A stretch of 64,000 nucleotides of DNA, from assembly GCA_000149265.1 (NCBI GenBank), contig CH003321.1:27539-91538 (forward strand), in the 5' to 3' direction. The DNA comes from Ciona savignyi. Taxonomy: Eukaryota; Chordata; Ascidiacea; Phlebobranchia; Cionidae. Position 1 is the stretch's first letter. Each line of letters begins with the position of its first letter. The notes beneath the pieces were generated by a model, which worked only from the letters and a program-made list of their open reading frames with translations, did not search any database and was not told the origin of the DNA. Shown here piece after piece: positions 38,371 to 53,300 of this stretch. Both the position numbers and the translations under genes were made by a program.

Positions 38371-41300
38371 TCAAACTGTAGTTTGTTTCCTCGCAAGATC
38401 GGACTTCGGATGATTTTCCTCGACGTCACTTTCAATTCTATACGGTCGGTAATTAAACGGCGCCACCTCCTGGACAACACGACGGACTGGAGGTGAAAAC
38501 AAGAGGGCGCCATCAGCCAGATTTCGTCTTGTCGAGTTTTCTCCGACCTTAGCAGTTAAAATGAATTTAACATCAAAATCCAACCAACTGTTCAAAATTT
38601 GATAATTTACTTGATAATGTTTTAACGACAACAAAACACCATCCCATGCACAACACGAGATACTCAACCAGGGGTGTGACGTGAAACATTCACATTTATC
38701 AAAATTATCGATGTACAAGGTAGGTTTAAAATGCTTGTTTTTCACGATACGGAAGTTTATATTTGAGTTTGGTTAAGTTAAGTATATAAAACTTGGTTTA
38801 AGTAATGTTTGTTATCTGCCATGCATTGCCAACACCTAACCATCAAGCAACTGGTTGTGACCTTGCAACCTTCCGACCGACAGTCCCCAACATGGACCCC
38901 AAGCCATTTAACCGCATAGATGACATATTGTAATATTATATTAATTTAACTAAAGTTTGAGCAAAAAATTATACTCCTCACTATACAGCAGCTTTAGCAC
39001 CAGACTGTGCACATGGGGGTTAATGGGACCTTAAATAACAAAGCCACATTACCAAATACAAAATGGACAAAACCATACACAATATTTAAAATAAATAGGA
39101 ATTTACAACAAACATGCGGGTACCTCGTAGAACAACCGTGCACTTGAACCCTGACCTGAAGCAACTGACATTGACCTCTTATCAGAAGAGGTTGCTACGG
39201 ATGTCTGGGAACCATGTCGTCTGCTATGAGACTTATTCCCAGCAGCAGATGATGAAGAGGATTCCATACTAATTTTCCGGCTGTGGAAATTGTTGTCATT
39301 CGCCCTTCGCCAACCAGATTTCACTCCCCCAGGTGATTTTTCGGACACAAGAATTTTTGACTTAGCAGATGGTGATTTCGGTATGTGAGTGCTGGGGCTC
39401 ATGGTTCTAGCAGTTGGGTAAATGTTCTTTCGAGTGCTGGCTTGTTGGTAAACATCCACAGAGGTGCTGCTGCCATTGCTTGCACTGCTACTTGACAAAG
39501 ATAGGCTGGAGGAATGGCTGCCAGCAGTGGACAAACTCCGCTGACCCGAATTTCCACCTGCCCGACTTACGGGTTTAGATTGAGCACTGGAACTGGTTGA
39601 GCCAGCTTTGCTTTTTGTCCAAGTCCCAGAATTAAACCCAGTACTCGAATCTTCAGATTCAATAACACGATCTGTTATATTTTGTACCATTTTACCTTTG
39701 GTCACTTGCGGTTTTTTGGGTGGTTTTCTTGTTGGTGATGAAACAATATTTTTGCCTTCTTCGCTTGGAGAAAGTAGTTTTTTCAGTCCTTTCCACAAAG
39801 TTTTACCTTTTTGCTGAGATTCAGCTGGTTTCTTCAGTTTCCCACTTTTGGGTGGCGATTTTACACCCGGCTTTTTGGGAAGCTCTGGTTTTCTTGACAT
39901 ACTTTGCAGCAAAGCTGGACTCGGCTCATCTTGCACAAAGGTTCCTTGCTTAATTAAAACTGGCCGTGTGATGTGTGTGAGCTGTGAAGGTGCGGGAATC
40001 ACTTGGGCAGTTTTCCCATCACATTGTTGCACTACCAGGTCTCCTCTTGCAGCCATAGATGCAACTCCGTTTAACATGATAGAGTTGACATGTTTTAGAG
40101 ACGGGTATATCTGAGTTACACTTGACTGGTATCCTGCATGGGCACTTCGGGATCTTGATGGCTTTGAATGTTGGTTTGCGCTACACCCAGTTTGCATCTG
40201 CTTCGAGTAGGATGATGTCGCATTGTTTTTCCGATAAGTTCTTCCAGGTGATGTATCAGCCAGCCTACCCATTGAAGATGAGATAGGAAGTTGCCGAGAT
40301 TGGTGTGGAGGGTGGTGTTTATTGCACGGACTCTTGCTTCGGCCGTTGTTTCGATTGTTTCTTGCGTGATCCTTCTTCCTAGCACTGGAGGAACCCGTCG
40401 AAACGTTGTCCTTATGCTTATTCGGATATCGGAGATTTTCACGAGGCTTGCCAGTTATTGGACTCCTGTAGATTTTCTTTCCACCTTTAACGAATGGGGT
40501 TTTATCATCAGACAGTGTTTTCTCTTGGTCTTTCCCTTTAGATATCTTTGGTCTTCCGGAGTTTTGCATCTTCATGAGGGACTTGGCATCTCCTCCGAGA
40601 ACTAGCGATCCCATGGACATCTCAGACCCTATTGAATCTCCAACAGACGGTTGTCGTGACAATCGATAATAATCCTCATTGGTTTGAGTACCGGTGCCGG
40701 CCGAAGTGATGCTGAAGCTGTTGCTGGTTGGATCGGGTGAGGAGAGCGACACCAGTGAGAGGGGACTGATGGCACTTAGGAGCTGATTCCCATTCATAGG
40801 ATTACGTCTGGACATCTCCTCCCATATATTGCTGCTATGGAAGCCCGGCATGGTTTGCAAAGTAGAGGGACGATGGTCGTTCATTATCTCCTGGCCAAAC
40901 TGAGCATTTGCTCCCACAGCAGAGTTCTAAAATGTACAAGTCAAATAAACGAGAAAATTCTTGAAATATTAAATCCAAGAACAAAAATGAACTTTTTTTA
41001 ACAAAGTAAAATCAATAGCATTAAAAAAATATATTTCGCTAAAAATACATTGGCATTTTAAAAATTCTTATGGCTAACATGTAACCCACCACATTCTGTC
41101 TAGCAGTTGGTATAGCTGAAGAGATGCACGCATTTAATAAATCCGTACCATCACCATCTGAATCAATATCAATTGAACTAAGAGAACTATTGCCCGACAA
41201 ATGAAAGGGGGTGTCCTCAACCTATGGAATAATTTGTTTGTATCCGTGATTTAATTTTAAAACGTTTTACAAATATTTGTGAATATATCTAACAGCAAAA

Positions 41301-44300
41301 AGGAAAAATTGAGCATAAAATTTCACGAAAACTTTAAAACTGAAGAAATTTGGTAAAATTAACAAAAAAGAGGAACTTACATCAAAATTAAGTGGTTTGT
41401 CTTTAACAACATTTATCAGATCCTCTCCGTAGTGCTGCGATGGAGAGGTTTCCTGTTTCTCTTCCTCTGTTGGCTCCAAAGACCTCTCTATCTTAACCAC
41501 TTGCAGCTTTGTGGGGTTCCGGACGGGTATTTTTGACTGCGTAGGACTTTGTCTTGGTGGGCTATCAGTTTGAATGGGGTCATCTACAGGGGCTCTGGGG
41601 GCAATTTTAACATCACTGTCTATTGTAAGTGCGCTGAAGTTTGTATGACCACTAATGGACCCTTCAGTGACAAAGCGTTTAATCTCATCTGACTGTGGGA
41701 GAGACGTGATATAACCAGCCCTTGGGTTCGGATCACTGCCCGTGTTGATTGTTAAGTTTTTGATCTGCTTCCCTAAATTATCCAGAATAGATTGGCTATC
41801 TTCTGAATTGACCAGGTCAGTTTCATCAGCATTTAGTGCAGAACTTGTCCCTTGATTTGAAATGTCTGGTTGGTTTGCATTTTGTGCAACAACTGGGTTC
41901 AAATCAGGGCGTTTATCGGCCATTCGTTTTTGCAGAGCAACAAAATCACAGTTCTCATTGCTAGAGTCAATGGTAATGTTGCTTAAAGATGTAGAACGGG
42001 ACATCTCAACCGGTGTCCCTTCAGTTGCAAAGGTTTTTGGACGACTCTGTAGGAAAGCTTGCACTTTAACATGATTTGGCACAGATGGTAAAGGCTCCAG
42101 TCGGGATTTTGTCTCTACATCTGCAATGTCATTGTCTAGAGGCACAATGGTATCAACATCTTCGGTTTTTTGTTTCTCTGCTGTTTTCAGTTGTTTCTTC
42201 ACACTGTAGCTTTCGTTCAAGGTTTCAACAGTTCTAATTACCTCTCTGCAGACTTGTGCCCTTCTTGCAGCATCTAAGGTATCTAGAGCACTTTGGTTCA
42301 GTGTTGTATCCTGACTTGTTAAAGTTAGATCCGATGCATCAAATGTGTCAGATCTAAGAGTGTTTGAAGCAGAAGCATTTCCTCGCAAATTCTTTTGATC
42401 CTCGTCACTACGACCAATCTTCGACTCTTCATCACTAAGACCAGGTGCTTCTGAGATTTTCTTCTCAATATACTGTATGATGGGCATCCCTTGAAGCTTG
42501 CTCTCTGCAGCTGCAAGCGAGCTGGTAATATTAAATTTCCGAACTGGTTGTTGTGGTGGGTTGGCGACGGTGTATGGTGAATTTTTGACAACTGGTTCTT
42601 CTTTTTTGGCAACTGGTTTAACAGGGTGTTTGGAGGTGTTGGATTTGCGAACCGTTGATTTGTCTTTGCCACGACTTGACACTTTTGAGCTAGAAGACCT
42701 GCTTGCGGACCTGCATAAATAAGAGGGAGATTAATCAAAATTAATAATTAATATTGGTATTAAACTAGAAAACTGAAACTAAATTTCAGGTATTGAAAAA
42801 AAACAAAGAGTTTTAATAAAAAACAGGAAACAAAATATGCAGGACACTACTCTTACTTTTTAGGAATCGCAGATTGGATGCATTCTTGAAGTAAATCTTC
42901 CCCGTCACTCCAGCTTCCCAGTGATTCCGAGTCGGTGAGGTCATCTAGCTCATTGAGCTCTTCTTTCCTCTGTGAAGAGTCGTTTTCCTCGGTGATGTCC
43001 GATTTGCTCCCTGATGATGCAGAAGCTTGTGTCCCGGAGCTACGGGAGGACTCAGGGAGGGATGCAAGATGAGCAATGTTGGATGAGCGGGAGGATCCTT
43101 TGTATGATCCAGTTCTTGATTTAAGAGGGGAAACTGCTGATGTGGATGGTTGGAAGCCTTCATTGTGGTCACGCAATGCACTGATCTCGCTTAGCGCTGT
43201 CATAGGAGATAAAGTTCCTTCGCAACCATAGTTTCGTATCTCGTCTGGTGTGGGTAAGGAAGTCACATACCCAGCTTGAGAAATTGCATGATTTCCAGCT
43301 TTTACCAAATCCGATGTACTTCCCTTAGCACTTTGTACACCAAGTGGAGCCACTTTATCTCCACCCACAGAGAGGCCACTAAAAGTAGTCATATCGGACA
43401 TAGCAGGCTCTGTGTTGTAACATTTTATCTCATCATTTTGTGGAAGGGATGTTACATAACCTGCACGCACATTGTCAGAAGCTTGGCTTAACTGTTGTAA
43501 AATATCAGTCTTTTTACTCTGTTCTCCTTTAATTTCAGGCGGGTTTCGTTGAGATTGGTGAACTGATCTTTGAGCATATTGTTGATCTTTAAGTACAGCA
43601 TCGTGGAGATTGGTAAATGAACGACTTCTGCTCACTGGCATGGACTGACCGGGGCTGTCAGGGATATCGCTCGGACTGATCACCCCACTGCAGAAGCGAG
43701 ACGGCTCACTGTCAACTTGGCTGTGAACAGATTCAGCCTCGAACGAGTCTAGGGATGACCTGGATGAACTTGGGCTGTACATCAGTGGGGTTTCTTGGTA
43801 CCCCTTGGGGGTCATGGTCCCACTTTTCCTACCACGAGTCGAGAAAGCAGGTGTCATGGCACCAGGAAGCAAGTCAGCCTTGTCATTCTCATTTTGATAT
43901 TCAGAATCACATTTTTTCACTAAGTTTTCTCCTTCCTGTTGCGAACTCTCATCATAGAACGGAATATCACTGATAGCACTCCGAGGAGTGAAACAGACCG
44001 GAGTGTCCTCCACTTTGTACTCTTTCGTACGCTCCATCACATTGTTATCATTTGGATCATTGAAACGAGGGTCCTCCTGTTCCTCCCTGTATATTGCCCC
44101 AAAATTAGTGGGAGTTTCTTCCGCTTCATATATTTCATCATCTGCATACAAGATCCGCTGTTCCACAGAGTCATCAACTTTTGCTGGAGGTTTAAGCCGA
44201 CCAGGTGCTACATTTATTGGCTGGTTGCTCGTATCTTTGCTTTTTATGTTAGCAGCTGAATGATTTGGCTTGGTCGGACAAGCTGAGGTTTTTTTCTGGT

Positions 44301-47300
44301 TCCCTTCTGTTCTTGGACTTTGCAGTCCAGGAGTTATGCTCTGCTCGGGAAATTGCAGACTGTAGTTGACTGGCAGATCATCCTGGTCGTAATCATCAAT
44401 ATCATTCATATATCGAAGCTTTTCCTCCAAATCATTTGGCATCCTTGATGGACTAATTTCAGAGTTGCCACTTTGGTTCTGGTTCCAGTGAGGTTCATTA
44501 TTATTGTTGTTTACACTATGATTATGTCCCCACGTTTTGGCAGATTTATATTCCCACTTCGGTACATTGACATAGTTCTGTCCAGATTTGGTACGAGTGG
44601 AAGGTAAAGAGTTACTAAAGAGATTCTGATTTTGATCTGTAGCATACATGTTGTTTTTAAACTGAAGATGACTGGAAAAATGGTTTTCTGGTACCCGGAA
44701 AACACCAGGACTAGATGCAGGATTACCAAGAGCATTTTTTGGTTCTTCCCAAGCTTTAAACGGCAATTCAGGGAGGTATGTCTGTTGGGGTAAGTTGCCA
44801 AGACTTCCAGAGTAGTGTAGACCAACTGAGGGGTGCAGACCGGGTTTCTGAAGTAAACTGGATTCCTGGGAAATAAACTTTATTATTCTTATCATAATCA
44901 TTAAACTTATATATGGGAACTGATTAGATTACCAGTTATGAAAACATCGATAAAATAAACAAACCTGCATGCTGTGGCGAGAGTATGCAGACATCTGATT
45001 ATGAGCATGGTGGCGAGGGGAAAAGTTCTCGGATAATTCTGAGCTGTTTCGTGATGCAATCTGCAACTCTGCCTCCAACTGCCGTAGCTTGCGTGTCTAC
45101 ACCACAGATAGCTCAGTTATTCAATAAATAGAGAATGTACAAAACTCATGCTTATACGATTTACTTGTCAGAACGAAAGTAAATTAAAAAAAGCACTTGA
45201 ATTTTGAAATTCAAAAATTTTTAATGACACATTTCTTGACATATCACCAGACAATAATAACAACAAATTTACAATGATACTGGCAAAGTTCATCGATTAA
45301 AATTAAAAATGAAAAGTTAAAATATTGTCGTAGAACAATTTCTTTAATGTAAATGCTGATTTAATAGATAAGGGGAAAATAAATAAAAGCTTAGACATTT
45401 TCTAAACAGTTGATTTTTTTTGACAAAACCTATAAATAACCAATGAAACAAGGTAGATATATTATTTTCAACATTTCATGCAATATAGATTATGCTGCCA
45501 ATGATTTACCTGCAGAGTTGGCATATCTGGTTTCGATTCTGATTGGAAAACGGTGTTGAGTTTGTCGCTTCGATTTGAGAAGAGGTTTCTCAATGCAGCT
45601 GCACTGCCTTGCGCAATGACTGTGTGTTTGGAGTGAATCAACTTCTGCAGTTTGCTGGCTGCTCCCAATTCCCATAACTTCCGCTGATCTGTCTCATCTC
45701 TGCATTATTTAAATATAATTGGTTTTATTCAAAATAAAGTTTATTTAAATATTATTTAAGCATTCTACTAATGTTTTCACTACTTAGGAGTAAGATGGAC
45801 TGCTATCTAAGTGCAGTACTACCAGTTGAAACCTTGGAATACACAATGTTTAAATAGCAAACACAATGTCAGTATGTGCACTGTAAGTAATATTTGTAAA
45901 ATACTAATTAAAGTAAAAAGTTATTAAAAATTCAAGGCACAAAATGCTTGTTAATAAAAGATAATAAATGTACAATAGGAGACATGTAAGAATTATACTC
46001 CTTTTACAGGTGACTGATGATTAAACCAACTACTGTTTATGAGCAATTGATCCATGATCGTCCAGTCAATATCTGGATGGTACTTGATGCAAACACAGTA
46101 TTATTTGCATATCATTTATCCAAGAGTAATATTGCACTATCAGAAGCAAAATAACTATATTACCTTGCAGAAAGGTTCCACAATGTACCACAAGCATTGC
46201 TGACAATGGTGAGACTTGGAGAGGTCAACTGCTGCAGCAGAATTTGAAGGCAATTGTGTTCCCGCAGAATCTATGAGTAAGATAGAAAAGGTGATTATTG
46301 AATCAATAATAATTATAAGGTGGACTTAATTCTAATTTTTTTTAAGTTTCAAATTTTATTATATAATTTGCAGTTGTTATTTGGGTTGGTGTTTTAATTT
46401 TCAAGCATTAATGAGCATTGATGTCAATTCTTTATCAGTAAATGAGAATGCTGTGTATGATTTTATGCTAACTTAATTTTCTAATAAATACAAGCATAAT
46501 AACAGCACAGAGATTGTTACTTTTTAAAATTGATATTATGAATTAAACAACCCCGATCCTAAATTTTTACAAAATTCTCCAACCAATAAGACTGCAGAAA
46601 CACAAGTCAATTCGTTATGGTAATCTTCATGAAACATATATTAGACGGAACGAATTGATTTGTGGTTAATGTTGATCTGTTTTTGGAAAAACTAAATAAA
46701 CAATATCAATATTCAATAGCAGAGTATTAATAATAATAAAGCACCTTTCTATAATCCTCAGTGGTGGCAATAATACTGGACACGTTCCTCAAAATACCTC
46801 CGCCACTTTCTATAACATGGGTGGATTTCGATGGACTGCGGTAGGTCAGCGTAGAAACAAGAAAAGCTAATGCTCCCTGAAAGATGATGCAGGCTGCGTT
46901 AATATTTAATGCACATATAAGGTGATTTTAAATGGCAAGTCAGATACTGGGGAAATTCCTTAATTAACCTAGTTTCCTCATTTCTGCATATTTTAAAATA
47001 TTTATGATAACTTAAGACTCAATGCAACTGTCTGATCAGCACTCAATACCATGCAACATAAGTATATGGAAGAACGGCATTGTCAATGGTTCCAAATTTA
47101 ATTAACAAACTGTCAATAAATATTTGTCGCAAGTCCTTTTTAACTATTAAAAACCGGTATATACATTTTAACAGAAAAATTAAAATTGCTAAATAGTTAC
47201 AATTAACAGTGTTGAAAAACATCAAAATTAGATATTTAACCCACCTCCACTGCGCAAATGTCCACTCGGTTCTCCGGACAGTGACCCGAGAGATTCCACA

Positions 47301-50300
47301 AAGCACTGAGCATAGCTTTAAGCGTTCCTTCCCGTTTTGCAGCAATTACACACTGGGTGAGGGTGCGTACAACCCCTTTCTGTCGCAAGAGGTCACGACC
47401 TTCTTTGTCAGCTTGGCAAGACAGATTGCGTAATATACTTGCCATTGCCTGGAATAGTTATTTCTATAGTTAAGAACAACATGTAAGGGCAAGATCATAC
47501 AGATGAAAACTCAAATATAAACCACAATTCAAAGTAAGAATAATACAAGAGTAAAATCATTTTGTTATCAAAATTGAATAAATTTTCTCTATGCAATATG
47601 TTGGTTTTATTTTATATGTAGCAAAACAGATTTGGAGAGGGAAATCTGAATTAAACTTTTTCCATATCATAGAGAAACAACCTACATCAATAAAAGTTCT
47701 TTCAACATTTGTCCAGCTACCAGATGGTTAGTCTACCACTAACGAAATTATCAATTTATGAGCATAAACATGGGCAACATAATTAGTTCTCCACATTATT
47801 AAGCATTTCCAACTACTGTTTTTAGTAATTAAGAAACTCTAATTTATGATGAAAGCACATGGGGGTCGGTAAAAGATTAAAATCACTCCCGTGGGCACAT
47901 TATTTACTGCTGCTATTTCTCAAGAGTAATGATTAAAGGGATAAGGTTATTGTCCTTTATCAAACAAAATAACATAACAGTAAGAATGTGGGGGGTCATT
48001 ACATGCATGTAGCTAGCTACAATTTAAAACTTAGCATGTACTGTAGGTAGAGGTGTGCATGTAAGTAGATTCTAACTTGGTTAATTAAATGGAAAATAAT
48101 TTAAAAACAGTTTTTTGTCACATTTTAAACATCAGTTTAAACATAGTAGTAGAAAAGCACTTTATAATAATTTAAATCATTTAATAGAATTACATTTGTT
48201 TAAAGTTGAACTGTGATTTATTTATAATTTTAATATACTTCAATTTAAATAAAATCTGGATTTTTAGTCCATTAATAAGTAAGTTAAACAAAAACAGCCA
48301 GCTAAAAGTGGAGTTTTAATTTTGTTACTCTCTTCTACCATTGTCGGTAATTTTTAATTTTGTCGTTTTCTAGCAATTTAGTGTTTACACAGATACTGGT
48401 ATAATGGTACTTACTTGCTGCACCTCTTCGGATGTATTTTGCAATTGGTCTCGCACAGTCTCGAGTAAGCCCCTCATGTTCATCAATATCACCTATGCAA
48501 GTATTTGCATTAATAACCTAATATTTACTGAGTCAATTAAATATACAGTACAAAAGATTAATTGATTTTGTCATTTTCCCAAGTGTTTTCGAAAGAATGG
48601 AAATGTCTGTTTTATCTAATAAAATGAGAGACCACCTCTGAGACGCCACAAATAGGCAAAGAATGACAAATAAAGCTGCAAAATAAAGTAAAAATATAGG
48701 GGACTGAAAATACTAGTTGAAATATAAATTTGCTTTTCTAAATGGCACTAACAATAGCTGCAGCTACTGTACAGGTAGCCCCACATAGATTATTTACTTT
48801 TGTTATTCAACATTATGCCTGTGTTTGAATTAGACTTAAAAGCATTGTTCAGTAACTTGAATACACGAATGATAAACTAGGCAGTATATAATGAGTCCCA
48901 TGCCACCATCCACTTTGGATGTATTGATTTATAGATTTAGCTGAAAATTCCAGACGGCTTTATTATAAATGAAAATAATGCAAGTGGGAAATTCCATGTA
49001 TCGTCTTCACAAGATAGAAATTATGCAATGTTTTGCAGATTGCAGGTTTTTTCTTCTGCTTGTTCTAAAATTTTGCATTCAATAGAATTCTTTTAAAATA
49101 TACATACATATATTTAGTTCCAAAGGTTGTGATCTTGAAAACCGGTATATGTATTTTCTATCTTTATTTTCTAACTAGATATTATTTCCAATATGAAAGC
49201 AAAACTTTGGCAGAATTGGAAAGATTTTAATAATCTCCTACCTTATTTTTATTATCACCATAGGTTAAATTTGTGAGGATTAAACCAGCAGACTGGCGAA
49301 GAAGAAACGGGGGATCCTCCGTGTTTGACTCCTCTCCTTTGGAAGAGCAATCAAGGATGAGAAGTTCGGCAACACAATAAAATCCACCCAGCTCGTTAAT
49401 TGATCTGAAGAACAAAAAAAAAAACATTTGACTCCCGCAGTCAAAACTATACAATACAAACAACACACAACAACATCTTTAGTACTTACATTCTTTGTAT
49501 TTTGTCATAAACCAACTTTATAATTTCCCTCAAGGCAAACAGCACTTCATCGTTGTTTTTCTGCATTTCGCCCAGTGGGTGGGATGCTGTGTTTTGTGGG
49601 GTCTCGGAATTAATGTTGGAGTGATGTTGCTCCACCATCTTTCGGAAAAGGTTTTCACTCGCGCATCGGATCGTTTCGAGGCAACGTAGAACATGTGATT
49701 CACTTCGCTTTATTTCAAGGTCCTTGTTAGAGTTGACTGCATGAATTATTGAGGAGATGTTAGGCAAGAGTGGCACCACAGAGTGCACATCAGACACCAC
49801 TTCTGTTTGTGTTTGTTTATTTAATCTTTTATCGCAAAGATCAACCACAATAATTGATATTTTCCCTGTATTAATATGAAATATAGATGCTTGGGTGGCT
49901 GATCCAGTCAAAATAAAAGTATTAAACACACACGAACTGCCAGTTTTAAAACTATATTCATTTAATATTTACACAGACAGTGTAGACTACGTTTATCCGA
50001 AACTCTTAGGGGTTTCTCAGATGGAAGGCCAAAAAAAGGGTTTTGAACTTTTAAGGAATGTACCAAGGTTAGTTTAAATAAACAATAGACATAACGCCTG
50101 GGAATGATAGTGAATAACAAAACACAAACCAATATTTGCGAGTGCTTTGGACGTCTTTGCCCTGATCTCCAACCGTGTGTTGAGCTCGTGCAAAACTGGA
50201 GTTGTTCCTCCTGGGAGGATGGATCCATCATGAAGAAGGAGGAGCAAGGAAGGAAGATACCCATCCTGCCGCATCACAATGCAACTGTCCTCAGATAAGC

Positions 50301-53300
50301 TCAATCGTTGGAAAGTGGAGATCATGTCAGATCGATCATGGGAACCAAGCAATGAACAAACTTCACCTGCCTAGGAATAATGGAATCTACTTATTCCTAA
50401 TTTAGCCATGATATTAAATAATATGAGAAACGTGAACACCCGTGCCAAAATCTGTGTATATACTATATATGCGTAAAAATAGTTTGCAGGGAGTGCAAAA
50501 TGGCATCTCATTATTAAGTTATTATTTTTTATTTGTTATATGGGGTACCAGTGGTGAAATATTAACTTTAAGTATTACAATAATATGCTAATGCCTGTGT
50601 TTAGTGCATCGAAGTATGTTTTTAGTACTGATAGTGCTACTGTGTGTATTTTATTTTTGCTGCTCACGTTTTAGAGGTGCACAGTAGACATTATCACAAT
50701 CTAGTAGTATCAATCTCGATTTTAACTATTTAGACCATTTAAGAGGCCACAATAACTGTAGAAGCAGGACTGCTAGATGTGTTTATGCTATATAAAAAAT
50801 AAAACTGATTCAATGGAACTCAAAAAATACCTTCGACCCAGAGGTGGATCCAACTAATTGCCGCGGTAACGAGGAAATAAAGCTGTGCATACTGGCAGTG
50901 TCATCACTCGCAATCGGTTGTTGAATTGATAAAAGGTTTATGCTCCTGGCTGTCACCGAGTGGTCAGGGTTTGTACCATCAGTCAAAGTTAACGAAGATC
51001 GGCATGACTGAGTAGTTTGGGTAGATCTAAAGTGTTTTCATTGTTATAGAACTTGGAAATAGTAAATAAAGACACGTACTACGAACAGACGAGGGCAATA
51101 AAGTGACATAAAATTATAAAAATAACACTCGCCAAAAGACCATGAAAAAGTTGTCCAGATAATAGGAAAAATGGTTTGAAACAGTCTCACCGTGAGTGTT
51201 GCATTCTTGCGGCATCTGTAGACAATGATTGGTCTTGTGCCAAAAGTTCCTCACTTAAAGTTTCAAATGAGCATGAAACTGGGATGGTTTGTGAAAAGTT
51301 CTCTGAAAAAACAGCTGCTTTAACATTTGAATGTTATTTTTTGAGTCAAATATTAATAATTCAGTGCACGAATTTTACAGTGAAAAAACTTTTTGGTAGA
51401 TTTTAAAAATATTAAAAAATTGTTTTCAAAATTACCTAGTTTTAACTTTTGATAAGGCATCATAGATTCTCCACCAGAGAAAGGTGTCCGAATAGGACGA
51501 TCCAGCATTAATAGATGATGATGAAACTTCTTTATTTCAAGCTCAATTCGATCAATTTGTAAGCACCAATCCTGTATTGGCATTGTTTACAAGTATTTAC
51601 TAAGCCACAAAGCAAATTTAGGATATTAATTTTACCATTGACACTAACGTAAGAAGTACTTTGCAGCCCAATACATTATGGTTTAGCTAATGTGTCACAA
51701 GTCAGACATTGTTGCCAATTTCAATTCAATTAAGTGGAAGTCAAATTAAATACCTGATTTAAACATACTATAATGTATTTTAAACGCTTTAAAAGAGAGA
51801 ACACCCACTTCACATTACGTCCTTATGATTGATTACTTTTGGATTGGACCAGAACCAAACATTCCAGTTAAACATTTTCAAATTTTTTTTAAAAGTTCAG
51901 ACAGAAACAAAACCACAAACCTGGACTCGGTGGGTCATCATCTCAGGACTTCCAAGATTTTGTTCCATTTGCTCTTGTACTTCCCGTATTCCGGACTCTA
52001 ACTGGAGCCGAGTGTTTTCACTGGTAGGGGAAAAAGTCTGGAAAGTGATACGAAACTGCTTTTACAAATGCATACAATTTTCAAATTGAAAAATATTGAC
52101 TGTCCTGACAATCTAGCCGACAAAGTGACAGCAGAGATTGCTGCGCCAAATCATATACAAAAGGTTTGATGTAACAGGTAATTGTAATTCAAACAAGTAA
52201 AAACATTCACATGGTAAGGAATGTGCTTTTGAAATACAAGATTAAGAACACTTCAAACGACTTGTTGCTTCAATGCGGCAATGAACGAAATCAAAACTAC
52301 TGGGGTTGTCACTTGAACAGCTGCGCTCAAGTTGACGACAATGGGTTCAAAATTGCCCCACAAATTTATTGACAACAACGGATTTCCTGTCAGTAACGCT
52401 TCACCGACCACACACTGAGCATTGGAATTGCTTCCCAAATAAAATCAATGTGGAGACAATAAAGAAACGGTAATCCACATCATTTTTAGTAAATAGTAAT
52501 ATTTATGTTATATCTGAGTGCAAATTTTAAGATATATCCAAGAAGTCTACAATATGTCAGTAATTTGAGCCTTGAAAAATGGATACCCAGATTTATAAAA
52601 TTGTAAAAAAAAGTATACCTTGTCCGAATCGTGCATTATTTTTAACTGGTCACTCAGATCGTTAAGTTGTCTCATGTAACCTTCCTTTGTTATTTCTTCA
52701 TGCTTCAGTGATTCCAAGAGCGCAGTTCTGTAACAACATATGTCCGGTGTGTATGGGAATAACAATTACATCTATAATCAGACATTACCAAGCTGAAAAA
52801 AAAACCCATAAAACTTCTTTCTAAGAAGAGCATGGTCACATCTACAGTAGAAGATACAGTTTCTACTAAAGTCAAAATATGAACACACATTGTACAGTAT
52901 CTATACAATTGCATCGATACATACACTTTAAGATTGGAATTTACGGAAAACTACAGTTACTACAATGATGCATGTGGGAATAAACAAATTTACATCCACT
53001 TGGACAGCGTAAGTATACATTATACTAAATGTAAATGGAAGCTAAATTTGAAATGAGAAATGAAGTTTAATAGTTTTTCAACAGTTCACTTGTGTGTTGT
53101 GCTGGATAAAATAACTACCAATAAAAATAAATTAATACAAACAGAATTTCAGTGTACAAGCCAATTTATCTAACTCCTTAATTTATTGATATATTGGTTT
53201 CCTCAGTACAATTTAAGAATAGACACAATTGATTTCCATGCACTGACACTATTTAAACACTACTTTATCAAATTATCATTTGCAATAATTTATAATTAAA

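Noticed and set aside
49866-49929. Upstream extension of the APC exon ORF beyond 49865
   Set aside because: The frame stays open, but phase and the TTAATACAG acceptor place the exon start at 49865.
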